NCBI GenBank assembly: GCA_963706875.1
Contig: CAVPNW010000019.1
Coordinates: forward strand, 1-64,000
Reading direction: 5' to 3'
Length of the DNA stretch: 64,000 nt
Source of the DNA: Prado023 sp963706875
GTDB taxonomy: Bacteria; Actinomycetota; Actinomycetes; S36-B12; CAIYMF01
The first letter of the stretch is position 1. The number at the start of each line of letters is the position of its first letter. The notes under the pieces were generated by a model. That model worked only from the letters and a program-made list of their open reading frames with translations. It did not search any database and was not told the origin of the DNA. The position numbers and the translations under genes are program-made. This document shows, in pieces, positions 9,131 to 18,404 of this stretch.

Positions 9131-10012
9131 ATGGATCTGGACCTCGGTCAGCTGCGTGCGCTGAGCGCAACCGTCGACGCCGGGACGTTGGAGGGTGCGG
9201 CCCGGGTCCTGAACGTGACGCCGTCGGCGGTCAGTCAGCGGCTCAAGGCGCTCGAGCAGGCCACCGGTCGGGTGCTGCTCGTGCGGTCCAAGCCCGTCCA
9301 GGTCACCGAGCCGGGACGCACGGTCCTGCGCCTGGCCCGAGAGCTCGAACTCCTCGCCGCCGACACCGCACGCGAACTCGCCGACTCCAGTAGCCCCGTC
9401 GTGCTTGCGGTGGCGGTCAACGCTGACTCGCTCGCGACCTGGTTCCTTCCCGCACTCGCGCCGCTGCACGACCAGGTGCTGTTCGACCTGCACCGGGCCG
9501 ACCAGGACCACACGGCTGCGCTGCTGCGCGATGGAACCGTCGTGGCCGCCGTCACCAACTCGGCGACGCCGGTACCGGGCTGCACCTCGACAGGACTGGG
9601 CGTCCTTCGCTACCGGCCCGCCGCCGTGCCCTCATTCCTGCAGCGGTGGTTCCCCAACGGCCCCACGGCAGAGGCCCTCGCCACGGCGCCCGTCGTGCAC
9701 TTCGACCGCGACGACGACCTCCAACGAGCCTGGCTGCGACGACGCACACGGGGAAAGGCCGACCCGCCTGCGCACCACGTGCCCTCGACCGAGGGCTTCC
9801 TCCAGGCGGTGCTGGCCGGCATGGGCTGGGCAATGATCAGCGATCTCCAACTCGCCGACCCGAAGCTGCGCTCGGCCGTCGCCCTGCTGGACGAACACGA
9901 CACCGTCGACATCCCGCTCTACTGGCAGCGATGGAAGGTGCGCTCGCCGTCGCTGGACCTTCTCAGCGACACTGTGCTGGCCACGGGGCGTCAGGCACTC
10001 CAGCAGCACTGA
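9131..10012 (+). CDS. lysG: LysG/ArgP-type LysR-family regulator of amino acid export
   Basis: 293 residues. An N-terminal LysR winged helix (LGQLRALSATVDAGTLEGAA and TPSAVSQRLKALE) is followed by a substrate-binding domain that matches the IciA/ArgP subgroup (MGWAMISDLQ, ALLDEHDTVDIPLYWQRWK). It senses intracellular lysine/arginine/histidine and activates the divergent exporter. Length and divergent placement fit the family exactly. Confidence 0.9.
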   Translation: MDLDLGQLRALSATVDAGTLEGAARVLNVTPSAVSQRLKALEQATGRVLLVRSKPVQVTEPGRTVLRLARELELLAADTARELADSSSPVVLAVAVNADSLATWFLPALAPLHDQVLFDLHRADQDHTAALLRDGTVVAAVTNSATPVPGCTSTGLGVLRYRPAAVPSFLQRWFPNGPTAEALATAPVVHFDRDDDLQRAWLRRRTRGKADPPAHHVPSTEGFLQAVLAGMGWAMISDLQLADPKLRSAVALLDEHDTVDIPLYWQRWKVRSPSLDLLSDTVLATGRQALQQH

Positions 10013-10149
10013 GCGGTTGACGCCGCCACCAAACACGTGGGTACCTGTACGGGCTCAAGGGCTCACTCATCTCGCGCCCCCCTCAACGCCTTTGATCCGA
10101 ATGCGCGTCCACACGCGGTGTGTCGCGGGCGCGGGCGGTGCGCGGCACA

Positions 10150-10770
10150 ATGGCTCCCGTGCCGAACCTGGGAGACGCTGATGCCGCCGGGTGGCCCTGC
10201 TGGCCGGAAGTCGTGGATGCTGCGGTTGCCGAATGCGTCGGTGTGGTTCTGGCCGGCTCGGACGCGGACTGGACTGCGAAGGCGGGACGTCTCGAGTGGG
10301 ACTGCCGTGGGACGGTGCTGCACCTGGCCAGTGATTTCGTCGGGTACGCCGGACAGTTGACGGCTCCACGGCTTCGCGGGTACGTCCCCTTCGACGTTGT
10401 CCTCGAAGGCAACCCAGATGCCGAGGAGCTGGCCGAGGTCGTGAGGGCGACAGGTGGCCTCCTGGCATCGGTTGGGAGGACGACACCTGCGGGCGTACAG
10501 AGTTGGCATCCCGACGGCATGGCAGGACCAGCCGACTTCTGCGCGATGGGCGCTGTCGAGGCGTTGGTTCACACGTACGACGTGTCCCTGGGGCTCAAGG
10601 TCTCGTGGGCGGCCCCAGAGGAGCTTGCGGCGCTAGTCCTCCAGCATCTGTTCACTCCAGCGCCGCGGCAGCACAGCTCATGGCAGGCACTGCTCATGGC
10701 GACGGGGCGCATCCCCGACGACGACGGCCTCATCTCAACATCATGGCGATGGCACAACACCGGAACCTGA
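10150..10770 (+). CDS. Maleylpyruvate isomerase/DinB-fold (mycothiol-type) protein
   Basis: 206 residues from the ATG at 10150 (an in-frame GTG lies at 10120). WDCRGTVLHLASDFVGYAGQL and GAVEALVHTYDVSLGL match the two metal-ligand helices (conserved His) of the actinobacterial TIGR03083/MDMPI N-terminal domain. Such proteins are four-helix, metal-binding, and several use mycothiol. The substrate is unknown. It stands alone, 177 bases from the VapBC pair; that gap holds nothing recognisable. Confidence 0.7.
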   Translation: MAPVPNLGDADAAGWPCWPEVVDAAVAECVGVVLAGSDADWTAKAGRLEWDCRGTVLHLASDFVGYAGQLTAPRLRGYVPFDVVLEGNPDAEELAEVVRATGGLLASVGRTTPAGVQSWHPDGMAGPADFCAMGAVEALVHTYDVSLGLKVSWAAPEELAALVLQHLFTPAPRQHSSWQALLMATGRIPDDDGLISTSWRWHNTGT

Positions 10771-10947
10771 CAGCGTCGGTCAACCACCAATGGCGCGGGA
10801 GGACCGGCGGGCGCATACGACCACCCCGGAACCCGCCGGTCCCACGATCGACGATCGCGCCCTCGCCGCTGACACGATCTGGCTGGCCACCCTGATCTCG
10901 CGGCCGGTCGATCTGCGAGAGGGTGGGCCCTCGCGGCAAAGATCACG

Positions 10948-11358
10948 TCAGAGGCGAAGGCGCTCGGCTGGCTGGCCGCTGATGCCTGCGATGAGGTCGA
11001 AGTCCTTGTCCATGTGCAGCACGGCTAGCCCAGCGAGTTCGGCTGTGGCGGCGATGAGCAGGTCGGGTATCGACGGTGCGCGGTGCTGGCCCTTCTCGGC
11101 CAGTACCAGCTGGACCTGTAGTGCTCGGTCCTCGATCGCCGGAGTCAGGTACTCCACCGGCATCGCCGAGACCGGAGGGGTCGTGAACATCGAACGGGCG
11201 TCTGCATCACTACGTGCGGAGTAGCCGATCTCCAGCCTGGTCACGGTGGTGATCCGCACCAAGCCTCGCTCGATCCGATCCGCCCACTCCGCAGCGTCGG
11301 GACTGTCGGCAAGGCGCACCAAGGCAGACTTGTCGATCAGCCATTCGGTCACCGCCAC
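10948..11358 (-). CDS. vapC: VapC-type PIN-domain toxin
   Basis: 136 residues. The PIN-domain acidic residues are Asp9 (WLIDKSALVRL), Glu43 (TRLEIGYSA), Asp99 (SIPDLLIAATA) and Asp117/Asp119 (HMDKDFD). It is a Mg-dependent RNase expected to cut tRNA or rRNA. It starts 10 bases inside the antitoxin gene, so the two are translationally coupled. Confidence 0.92.
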   Translation of the reverse strand: MAVTEWLIDKSALVRLADSPDAAEWADRIERGLVRITTVTRLEIGYSARSDADARSMFTTPPVSAMPVEYLTPAIEDRALQVQLVLAEKGQHRAPSIPDLLIAATAELAGLAVLHMDKDFDLIAGISGQPAERLRL

Positions 11359-11570
11359 GCGTCATCCATGATCTCGGCGTCCGCCAGGTCGGTGAACCGG
11401 TCGGCGAACGAGCGCAGATCGTCGGCAGAAACCGACGCCCTCGAGCTGGCCGCATCGGCCGCGAGGCGTCGCCGGATGTACTCCACCCGGGACAGCCCCA
11501 ACCGAGCAGCGTGTGCATCGACACCCGCCAGCACCGCCTCAGGGACGTCTCGGATCAACACGTCGGCCAT
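11349..11570 (-). CDS. vapB: VapB-type ribbon-helix-helix antitoxin
   Basis: 73 residues from the ATG at 11570. The N-terminus (MADVLIRDVPEAVLAGVDAHA then RLGLSRVEYIRRRL) is a CopG/Arc-like ribbon-helix-helix of the FitA/VapB kind. The C-terminal tail (RFTDLADAEIMDDAWR) would block the VapC active site. It lies directly upstream of vapC with overlapping codons. Confidence 0.9.
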   Translation of the reverse strand: MADVLIRDVPEAVLAGVDAHAARLGLSRVEYIRRRLAADAASSRASVSADDLRSFADRFTDLADAEIMDDAWR

Positions 11571-11584
11571 CACGCCCACCTCCA

Positions 11585-11600
11585 GATATCAGATGATATC
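11585..11600. promoter_or_regulatory. Probable VapBC operator
   Basis: Two GATATC palindromes (11585-11590 and 11595-11600) separated by AGAT lie 15 bases upstream of vapB, forming an inverted repeat in otherwise GC-rich DNA. This is where an autoregulatory VapB dimer pair would bind. Confidence 0.6.
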
Positions 11601-11700
11601 AGCGCGCAGGCAGGCGCGCCAGTGAATCGACGAGGTGACCCATAGTGGGCCGCATTGACGCACATGCCGCACGACGCGGGAGTTCGGCCGGTGCGCTGCC

Positions 11701-12006
11701 TCAGTAGGTGCCATGAACTTGCGCGGCGTGCCGGGCGGGGGCAGTCGAACCACCTGCACGGACCCCATCAGGGCCACTCCCTTCACCCGGATGGTCGGCG
11801 AATCGGGGCGGAGGTCGGCGGGCACCTTGTCCTTCCTTGCCCGGCCCGTAGTCGCCCATGATCGGCGTCCCGTCGACGACGGCGAGCATGTGTGCGGGGA
11901 TGATGATCTTGATCTCCCCCATGATCGAGTTGGCGTTGATAGTGGTCTCTGGTGCGGTGAGGACCGCCTCGCCCCCTGGTCGCGGACTGTGGCCCCAACG
12001 TTTCAC
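11701..12006 (-). pseudogene. Remnant of a DUF1707/LiaF-type C-terminal domain protein
   Basis: From 12006 the frame reads ETTINANSIMGEIKIIIPAH and DGTPIMGDYG. After about 11838 the continuation (PADLRPDSPTIRVKGVALMG, SVQVVRLPPPGTPRK) is in a different frame. Both halves match the C-terminal cell-wall-stress (YvqF/LiaF-like) beta-repeat domain found after DUF1707 in actinobacteria. The DUF1707 and membrane parts are missing upstream, so this is a truncated, frame-broken remnant. Confidence 0.6.
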
Positions 12007-12015
12007 GGCCGGGCA

Positions 12016-12640
12016 ATGGATTACCCCAGCCGGCGCCGGCGCGGAGGAGGGTGCGATCCGCGCCAGCCAGGTATTGGATCGGTGGTACGCGCTGGCCTAC
12101 CGGTTCCCATCCACCCCGTGGGAGCGCGCCGCGCGCGCCACCACTGCAAGCACGGGAGCCCTGCTCGACAGGGAGGAAGCGCAGCGTTCACGTCCCCTCG
12201 GCCGAGCCCTCGACCTGGGCTGCGGCCGGGGGCGTGCACAGTGCCGAGCTGGCCCGCAGGGGCTGGCAGGTTGTGGGCGTTGACCTGGTCCCCCGTGCCA
12301 TCGAGGCAGCTACCCACCGGAACGTCCCGGGGACACGGTTCGTGGTCGGCGACGTGACCGCCTGTCCGCTGCCGGGCTGGGCACATACGACTTCTTCCTC
12401 GACGTCGGCTGCCTGCAGGGATTCGCCGCCGAACAGCGGCGCGCCGTCGGCAACGGGGTCACGGAACTGGCCAGACCCGGAGCAACGCTGCTCATCCTGG
12501 CCTTCCAACCCAGCCACCGAGCACAGGACGCGACCGCGCGAGGAGCCGGCGCGCCGGGCCGTGCACGGGCGCTCGTCCGCCACCGGGCTCCATCCGCACA
12601 GCGACCACCCTCCCTGCGCCGGGTTCAGGCGGTCCGTCTG
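12016..12640 (+). pseudogene. SAM-dependent methyltransferase, frame-broken
   Basis: Three successive frames give one class I methyltransferase: VLDRWYALAYRFPSTPWERA and ALDLGCGRG (motif I) to about 12230; HSAELARRGWQVVGVDLVPR and FVVGDVTA to about 12370; then GTYDFFLDVGCLQGF and RPGATLLILAF. The first change falls at a run of five G (12228-12232). The start is unclear. The fold is certain enough; the substrate is not known. Its 3' end runs against the convergent membrane gene. Confidence 0.65.
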
Positions 12641-13257
12641 CTGAGTCCTCGTGCGACGTCAAGACCGAGCGGGATGAACAGCAAGCTCCAGATCAGCAGC
12701 GCTGCCTGTCGGAAGGGCAGGCTCCCGGAAATGTTCGCGGGGGTCACGAGGACGATGAGCACGACGCCGGTCGCCAGGACCACCCACTTCCACGGGCCCT
12801 GCCACACACCAGCGCGCGCGATGGCCAGCCCACCCACGATCGCGCCGACCGCGAAGACCAAGGACGTGATGCCGAAGGCTGTGCTGACTGCGGTAGCGAT
12901 CTCCGAGTCACTGGCCTCCTCAGCGATGAGGCCGCTCGCGATCTCTGCGGTGGCTAGGCCGACCAGCCCGGCAACCGCCACCCAAAGACCGACTCGACCG
13001 GCCCCGCTGCCGCCGTGCGCCTTGAGCCGGAGCGCTCCGACGAAGCCAGCTGCCGAGAGCAGGTGGGCGATGGCAAGCAGCACCGCCTCCACCAGGAACA
13101 CTCCCGCAGCCTGCGGGTAGCTCCACTGATTCTCCGGAGCGTCACCGATGTGCATCCCGATCGGGATGGCCAACAGGACCATCAGCACTCCGGACGCTGC
13201 GCAGGCAAGTCCCAGTCCGCGTGTTCTTGCGGTTGGGAGCGTGTCGGTGTCCACCAT
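12625..13257 (-). CDS. Six-helix integral membrane protein, likely MarR-controlled
   Basis: 210 residues, about six hydrophobic segments (SGVLMVLLAIPIGMHIG, GVFLVEAVLLAIAHLLSAAG, VGLWVAVAGLVGLATAEIA, SLVFAVGAIVGGLAIARAG, VLATGVVLIVLV, ALLIWSLLFIPLGLDVA). No family recognised. It is divergent to a MarR-family gene, and the 59-base gap carries a paired operator-like repeat, so it is probably that regulator's target. Confidence 0.75.
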   Translation of the reverse strand: MVDTDTLPTARTRGLGLACAASGVLMVLLAIPIGMHIGDAPENQWSYPQAAGVFLVEAVLLAIAHLLSAAGFVGALRLKAHGGSGAGRVGLWVAVAGLVGLATAEIASGLIAEEASDSEIATAVSTAFGITSLVFAVGAIVGGLAIARAGVWQGPWKWVVLATGVVLIVLVTPANISGSLPFRQAALLIWSLLFIPLGLDVARGLSRRTA

Positions 13258-13278
13258 GGGTGTTCCCCTCCGATATCG

Positions 13279-13307
13279 TCAGGTGAACTTACTGTCAGGC
13301 GACCTTA
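13279..13307. promoter_or_regulatory. Tandem operator-like direct repeat between marR and the membrane gene
   Basis: TCAGGTGAACTTA (13279-13291) and TCAGGCGACCTTA (13295-13307) are 13-base direct repeats with two mismatches, 16 bases apart. They occupy the centre of the divergent control region. Confidence 0.6.
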
Positions 13308-13316
13308 GGGCAAACG

Positions 13317-13814
13317 GTGTCTGTGCGACAAGAGCCCGATCCTTCGGAAATGAACACGGTGGCGATGCTGGGGGCCGCCTACAGCCTGCTGGGGTTCGAC
13401 ATCGTGAACGGGGTGGTCGGCTCCGGCTTCCCGATCAAGCCCCACCACTCCGCAGTCTTTGGCCAGATCGGGCCGCAAGGGATGCGCCTGACCGACCTGG
13501 CGCGCGGCGCGAACATAACGCCCCAGTCCATGGGCCAGATCGTCGACGAGCTCGAGCACCTGGGGTACGTCGTGCGCACGGCCGACCCTGCCGACCGCCG
13601 CGCGAAGATCATCAAGCTCACCAAGGACGGCGAGAAGGTCGCCCGCCAAGGAACCACCACGATCCAAGGCATCGAGGGGCGACTCACCGAGCTCCTCGGA
13701 GTGCGCGACTACAACAAGCTCCGAGCCATCCTCACCAGGATCGTGTCGCACCCCCCACACCCTGAGCGGACCGAGGTCGCGTCGGGTCGTCCGGGTGTCT
13801 CTCCCCGGCTCTGA
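13317..13814 (+). CDS. MarR-family transcriptional regulator
   Basis: 165 residues from a GTG (alternative ATG at 13350). The winged helix is MRLTDLARGANITPQSMGQI with wing residues ADPADRRAKIIKLT, the diagnostic MarR DxRxK block. It probably represses the divergent membrane-protein gene by binding the tandem repeats in the gap. Confidence 0.88.
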   Translation: MSVRQEPDPSEMNTVAMLGAAYSLLGFDIVNGVVGSGFPIKPHHSAVFGQIGPQGMRLTDLARGANITPQSMGQIVDELEHLGYVVRTADPADRRAKIIKLTKDGEKVARQGTTTIQGIEGRLTELLGVRDYNKLRAILTRIVSHPPHPERTEVASGRPGVSPRL

Positions 13815-14064
13815 TGGAGGCTCGCATTCCCGCCATGTGCCTCTTCGTCCGGTTCAAGTCCCGCCTCGCACTCCTCCCAGTCACCGTGCGGACCGAGCCG
13901 TTGGCGTTCGTGGTCCAGGCCGCCGAGACCGCGAACGGGCTTCGCATCAACAAGACCGACGAGTGGTCGGCGGCCGGCCCCGAAGCATCCTGCCGGATAC
14001 TCGTGGATCACCACACTGGCCGGCCGACACAGCCCTGCCTGCCCGGCCGCCATTCGGTACACGC

Positions 14065-14285
14065 CTGATTGAGCGGGTGGCCGCGGCCCTGAAGTTCTCC
14101 GGTGGGGCAATGCGGGCGAACTCGAACAGCGCGGGCAGCAGCTGCTGCGCGGCCTCGAGGACTCCTCCCCGTGGCAGCCCGCCGGAACCGTTCGACTGGC
14201 CCGGTTCATCGCCCCGTTCGTCCCACCGTTCCTGCGGCCCAACGGGGTCGTCGTCGACGTGGAGGACCCCCCCGACCCCGGGTGA
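14065..14285 (+). pseudogene. C-terminal fragment of an unidentified protein
   Basis: LIERVAAALKFSGG (frame 1, from 14065) passes at a GGGG run (14104-14107) into GNAGELEQRGQQLLRGLEDS and ARFIAPFVPPFLRPNGVVVD (frame 0), ending at the TGA 14283-14285. It looks like true protein sequence broken by one base, but I do not recognise the family. The preceding 13815-14064 gives no convincing gene on either strand. Confidence 0.35.
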
Positions 14286-14344
14286 CTACCTGACTCCAAG
14301 AAGCGCGACCCTGACCATCGACAGATGTTCCTCTGACCGTCGAG

Positions 14345-15082
14345 GTGACTGGGGACCAGAATGGGACCGTGCCAGAGAGCGAGGAGCGCACGGAGTTGCG
14401 GGGTGCACTTGCACGCGGCGACGGAGCCGGCGTCGTCCAGCTGCTGACCGGTCGGCCTTGGCCCGAGGACGCCCTCCAGCTGATCGGCGACGGCCTGCTG
14501 GTCGCGCTGCGCCAACGGGTCCACGGCGCTGGCGAACTGGTCGCGCGGTGCGCGGCGATGCTGCGCACCCGCGAGTGGGACGGCGACGAAGAGCTCGCCG
14601 ACGCGCTGCTAGCCCGGCTGGGCACAGCGCCGACCCGACTCCTCAAGCCACTGGCCGTCGACCTCGAGGAACTCGCAATGGTGCTCGAGGGCGACCCCCT
14701 GTCGTGTGGTGGCCGGATCGACCTGACAACCGGGGAAGTCTGGCCCCAAGCGGCCATCGACTACGCCCTTGAGATGGCAGAGATCGACGAGGACGAGGAT
14801 GACCCGGATCGGTGGGTGCCGGTCCGCTGCGAAGGCTCGCGCGCCAGCTATCGGGACCTGCAGTGGTTCATCTCCGACCTCGACGACCCAGCCATCGCCG
14901 ACCGTCTCAGCGACGCGATCAGCGGGCGCGGGCCCTTCCGGCGGTTCAAGGACACCCTGGCCGCATGGCCTGTCCTGACAGCCCGGTGGTACGCCTTCTC
15001 CGAGGACCGGCAACGCGGCCGCGCCCGAGCCTGGCTGGCCGACGAGGGCTACACAGCGAGCCCACCGGCCCCCGGCAAGTAA
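14345..15082 (+). CDS. UPF0158-family protein
   Basis: 245 residues from a GTG. The second half has the UPF0158 pattern: GEVWPQAAIDYALEM, a very acidic loop (AEIDEDEDDPDRWVPV), SYRDLQWFISDLDD, GRGPFRRFKDTLAAWP and RWYAFSEDRQRGRARAWLAD. The first 110 residues are helical and less conserved. The family's function is unknown. Confidence 0.8.
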   Translation: MTGDQNGTVPESEERTELRGALARGDGAGVVQLLTGRPWPEDALQLIGDGLLVALRQRVHGAGELVARCAAMLRTREWDGDEELADALLARLGTAPTRLLKPLAVDLEELAMVLEGDPLSCGGRIDLTTGEVWPQAAIDYALEMAEIDEDEDDPDRWVPVRCEGSRASYRDLQWFISDLDDPAIADRLSDAISGRGPFRRFKDTLAAWPVLTARWYAFSEDRQRGRARAWLADEGYTASPPAPGK

Positions 15083-15214
15083 GGACCTCGGACGCCTGGA
15101 GCGGACCCGTGTCCCAGGAAGTCGTGGGGGCGCTCCCCGGGTGCGCGCCGGGTTGTCACGGACCCGGACCGCAGGTCCCTGTCGTCTCCCGAGCTGTCGG
15201 AGCATGCTGGAGGT

Positions 15215-16507
15215 GTGGGAAGCCGGCAGTGGTGTGGGCGCGCGCTGGTGATCGGCGCGACGACGATCCTGCTGGCCGGGTGCGGCTCGGGCGGGCCGGG
15301 GGTTCCCAGCGGCACCGGGTCCGGCGGGCCCTCCACGATCTCGACTGGGACCGCCGCCTCCTCCCGGCCCACCGCCGGGGAACTGAAGACGGTAACCCGC
15401 CCCGGTGGGCCCGTGGCGCAGGTTGCCGCCACCATCCCCCTGACCGGCTTGGCCCTGGGCATCGCCATGGATCCGGTGACGGGGAAGGCGTTCGTCCTGA
15501 CCTGTGCGGGCTGCGGGCGGGTACCCCCTGATGACACCCAGGTCATCGAGGTGATCGACATCGCCACCCGCGGCAACGTCGACGAGATCCCGATCCCGGC
15601 CCACTGGGCCCAGATCGCCGTGGACCCGTACGCCGGTGTGCTGTACGTCAGCCACACGGGCGAGCGCGGCGAGCAGATCCGCACGATCGATACAACGAGC
15701 CACGAGGTCACCGGAACCATCGACGTGGCTGCCTGGGGCATCACCGTGGACCCGACCACCGGCACCGTGTACGCCCTGGAGGAGGACGCATCAGGTGAGC
15801 GGTCGACCCGGGTCGCGGTCATCAACCCGCAGGACGGCAGTGTCGTGAGGCGCATCGACGTCGGCGTGGACGCGCTGGCCGGGCTCACCGTGGATCCGGT
15901 CCGGGGCCTGCTGCTGGTCAGTGATCACCTCGCCGGGCGGCTTCTGGTCGTTGACTTGGCCGCTGGGACCGTGGAGCGCATCATCCAGGTGGTTGGTTGG
16001 TTGGCCGATCCCTGCGAGAACTGCTTGGGCAGCATCGGCACGCCCGTCGTCGACCTCACCACGGGCCTGGCGTACGTGACCGGGCCACCAGACCAGGCCG
16101 CGGAAGACCCGAATCCCTCCCAAGCCCGCGGGTCCTCCGCCGGGACGGTCGTGCCGGCGGGGGTGGCGCCCACCGGGGTCCGGGTCGTGCCGGCCGGGTT
16201 CGGCACCAGCGTGCTGTACGTGGTTGACCCTGGCGCAGGGAGCGTGACGCAGACCGTCGGCGTTCCGTTCGCCGCGGGCTCCCACACCGTCGACCTGCAA
16301 GCCCGGGTGCTCTATCTACCGGTCATGGACATGCCCGCAACGGGTGTGATCACCACCAGCGTGCTCCCCGTCGACATCGACTCCCTCACCTTCGAGGATC
16401 CGATCCCGGTGCCCACCGGCTCCGCCGGCACGATGCAGTTGGCGGTCGACCCGACGACCGGCCAGGTCTGGGTGGCCGGGGACGGAGCGATCACGGTCCT
16501 GGAGTGA
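15215..16507 (+). CDS. Lipoprotein with YncE-like beta-propeller
   Basis: 430 residues from a GTG. Signal peptide with lipobox LLAGC (Cys23), then a Gly/Ser/Thr-rich linker (to about 55) and repeated blades of the form ITVDPTTGTVYALE, LTVDPVRGLLLVSD and LAVDPTTGQVWVAG, typical of YncE/surface beta-propellers. It is probably anchored on the outer face of the membrane. Cys pairs at CAGCG and CENC could form disulfides. The ligand is unknown. It is a single gene, 90 bases from the convergent beta-helix gene. Confidence 0.8.
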   Translation: MGSRQWCGRALVIGATTILLAGCGSGGPGVPSGTGSGGPSTISTGTAASSRPTAGELKTVTRPGGPVAQVAATIPLTGLALGIAMDPVTGKAFVLTCAGCGRVPPDDTQVIEVIDIATRGNVDEIPIPAHWAQIAVDPYAGVLYVSHTGERGEQIRTIDTTSHEVTGTIDVAAWGITVDPTTGTVYALEEDASGERSTRVAVINPQDGSVVRRIDVGVDALAGLTVDPVRGLLLVSDHLAGRLLVVDLAAGTVERIIQVVGWLADPCENCLGSIGTPVVDLTTGLAYVTGPPDQAAEDPNPSQARGSSAGTVVPAGVAPTGVRVVPAGFGTSVLYVVDPGAGSVTQTVGVPFAAGSHTVDLQARVLYLPVMDMPATGVITTSVLPVDIDSLTFEDPIPVPTGSAGTMQLAVDPTTGQVWVAGDGAITVLE

Positions 16508-16597
16508 GGGCGACGAGCCCCCCCGTTACCCGCGTTCGCCGGTGAGGACGTGGTGACGGATCGGGAACCGTCGCCTTCGTCGGATCACTTCCTTAGT

Positions 16598-17935
16598 TCA
16601 GGTGTCGGCCGGCACGGCCCCGGTTCCGGACGGGTGTGCTGACCAGGTGTTGCCGGACAGGGTCATCTTGGTGCTCTGGCCGGGTGGGTCGACGGGCGTG
16701 CCGTGGATCCGGTTCCCCTTGCGTCCGACCAATGGGCTGTGTCCGGTGAGGCCCCAGAAGCGGTTGTTCACGACCCAGAGCCCGTTCACGTCGGCGCCGC
16801 TGATCAGGTAGGTCGTCTGGGTCGCCGGGACAACGCCGGTGAAGGTGTTGCCCTCGAAGCGAACGTTCGACCAGAACGTCCCACCGGGGTCGTTCGAGGC
16901 GCCCACCGAGTTCGTCAGGCACCAGCGGGTGTTCGCCGCCGACCCGCAGGAGGCGAACGTGTTGCCCCGCAGGAAGAAGTCCGCGGGCTGGCCGAACCTG
17001 GCGGGCAGGCCGATCGGCTCCATGGTGATGCCGTAGGCGCACCCGGTGAACCAGTTGTCTCCGACGATCACCTGGGTCATGGCACGGATGTGGACCGCGC
17101 CCCGCTCGTGCGCGACGTCCACGGGCGTGATCCCGGTGAAGGTGTTGCCAGCGATCTTGATGCGGGAGTGCAGCGCGACTGGCACGGCCTCCCCCGCAGC
17201 CGGGGCCGTGGCGAACTTGTGCGCGCCCACGCCCACCGAGTACGGGACCGAAGTCGGCCCCGACCGGTCGAAGGTGCAGCCCGAGATCAGCACATTGTTG
17301 GACACCGTCCCGTCGTTGAGGACCGCGTACGTGGCGCCGGTCCACGCGTAGTCGAAGTGCACGGCCTCATCGCAGTCGTTGGACCGGCGGTCCACGACTC
17401 CGCGGAAGTGACAGCCCAGGACCTTGATCGTGAAATCGGCGTCGGTCATCGCGTCGATCCGCTTCGAGCTCGGCGGACCGCCCGAGGAGTTGATCTCGAT
17501 CGCGTGCCCCTTCAGGCACGTGTTCCACACCGCTGCGCCCGAGATGGTCGCCCCCGGGCAGTGCGCCAGGGAGAACCCGTGGGTCGCCAGGTTGGCCCCG
17601 TCCAGGGAGCCTCCGGACCAGGTCCACCCGCCAGCCCCGGTGTACCGGCCGGTGCAACCCGCCAGCGAGTTCATCACCATCGGATCGGCGTGCGCGGCGA
17701 TGAGCCGCGCGGTGCCCGCGACCACGTCGACGTTCGCGGGCACAACCAGCGGCTGATCCAGCAGGAAGGCGAGCCCGTCGGGGAAGACGACCCGACCGCG
17801 ACCCCCCGTCGACACCGCGTACCCACCCGCGTCACCCAGCGCTTGGTTGATCACCGCGGCCAAGGCCCCACACGGGATCGCCCACGTGCCGGCCTGCCCG
17901 GCGGACAGATCGACGGTGCCACCCACTGGACCCAC
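16598..17935 (-). CDS. Right-handed parallel beta-helix protein
   Basis: 445 residues from a GTG. Repeated rungs (ISGCTFDRSG, IAGNTFTGITPVDV, VGDNWFTGCAYGITMEP, LRGNTFASCGSA, FEGNTFTGVVPAT, VNNRFWGLTGHSP) define a pectate-lyase/tail-spike type beta-helix. No signal peptide is visible, and no catalytic set could be assigned, so a polysaccharide lyase, an epimerase and a phage-like spike are all possible. No phage genes are nearby. Confidence 0.7.
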   Translation of the reverse strand: MGPVGGTVDLSAGQAGTWAIPCGALAAVINQALGDAGGYAVSTGGRGRVVFPDGLAFLLDQPLVVPANVDVVAGTARLIAAHADPMVMNSLAGCTGRYTGAGGWTWSGGSLDGANLATHGFSLAHCPGATISGAAVWNTCLKGHAIEINSSGGPPSSKRIDAMTDADFTIKVLGCHFRGVVDRRSNDCDEAVHFDYAWTGATYAVLNDGTVSNNVLISGCTFDRSGPTSVPYSVGVGAHKFATAPAAGEAVPVALHSRIKIAGNTFTGITPVDVAHERGAVHIRAMTQVIVGDNWFTGCAYGITMEPIGLPARFGQPADFFLRGNTFASCGSAANTRWCLTNSVGASNDPGGTFWSNVRFEGNTFTGVVPATQTTYLISGADVNGLWVVNNRFWGLTGHSPLVGRKGNRIHGTPVDPPGQSTKMTLSGNTWSAHPSGTGAVPADT

Positions 17936-18033
17936 TCCTGCCTGACGTTCCGCGCCACCGGATCAGCCGCCTGCGCGGCGATCGAACGTACCACCGCCGG
18001 GGCTCAGGGTCCCGGCCTGCTGATGGCCGGGAC

Positions 18034-18330
18034 CTAGGGATCGGTGGCACTGGGCGCCAGAAGTTGGGTCCACGTGTTGCTCGCGAGGTCGTAGGCCCAC
18101 ACGTCATCGACGGCCGGCGCCTCCTCGTCGGACAGGCCGCCTGGGACCTCCCCCACCGGGCGTACCGACCCGCCGAGGACGATCATCCGCCCGGCGATCG
18201 GGTCATAGACCATCTCGTGCCCGATCCGGGTTGCGTTCGAAGTCGGCGGGCACGCGCAGGTGGTCTGCCTGGTTGGGTCGATCCCGCCTGACTGGCTGGG
18301 ATCCCCACCTCCTCGTCGTTCGGCGGGCTG
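18034..18330 (-). pseudogene. C-terminal remnant of a Kelch-repeat protein
   Basis: Ending at the TAG 18034-18036, this frame reads GHEMVYDPIAGRMIVLGG and then DDVWAYDLASNTWTQL, a textbook Kelch blade. No start codon and no upstream blades are present, so only the last blade and a half survive between the beta-helix gene and the haem protein gene. Confidence 0.6.
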
Positions 18331-18404
18331 GGCCCCGGCAACTGTGAACTGACTGCGACACAGGAAACGGGGACAGCCGCCGGCAACAGGTCTACCTTGC
18401 GTAG

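Noticed and set aside
11641..12020. Intact gene for the LiaF-like protein
   Set aside because: The conserved sequence needs two frames and the N-terminal domains are absent.
13848..13862. GGTTCAAGTCCCGCC resembles a tRNA T-loop
   Set aside because: The flanking five bases do not form a T-stem, and no acceptor or anticodon stem could be built around it.
16703..18037. Long plus-strand open frame opposite the beta-helix gene
   Set aside because: It has shadow composition with no motifs; the minus-strand rungs are convincing.
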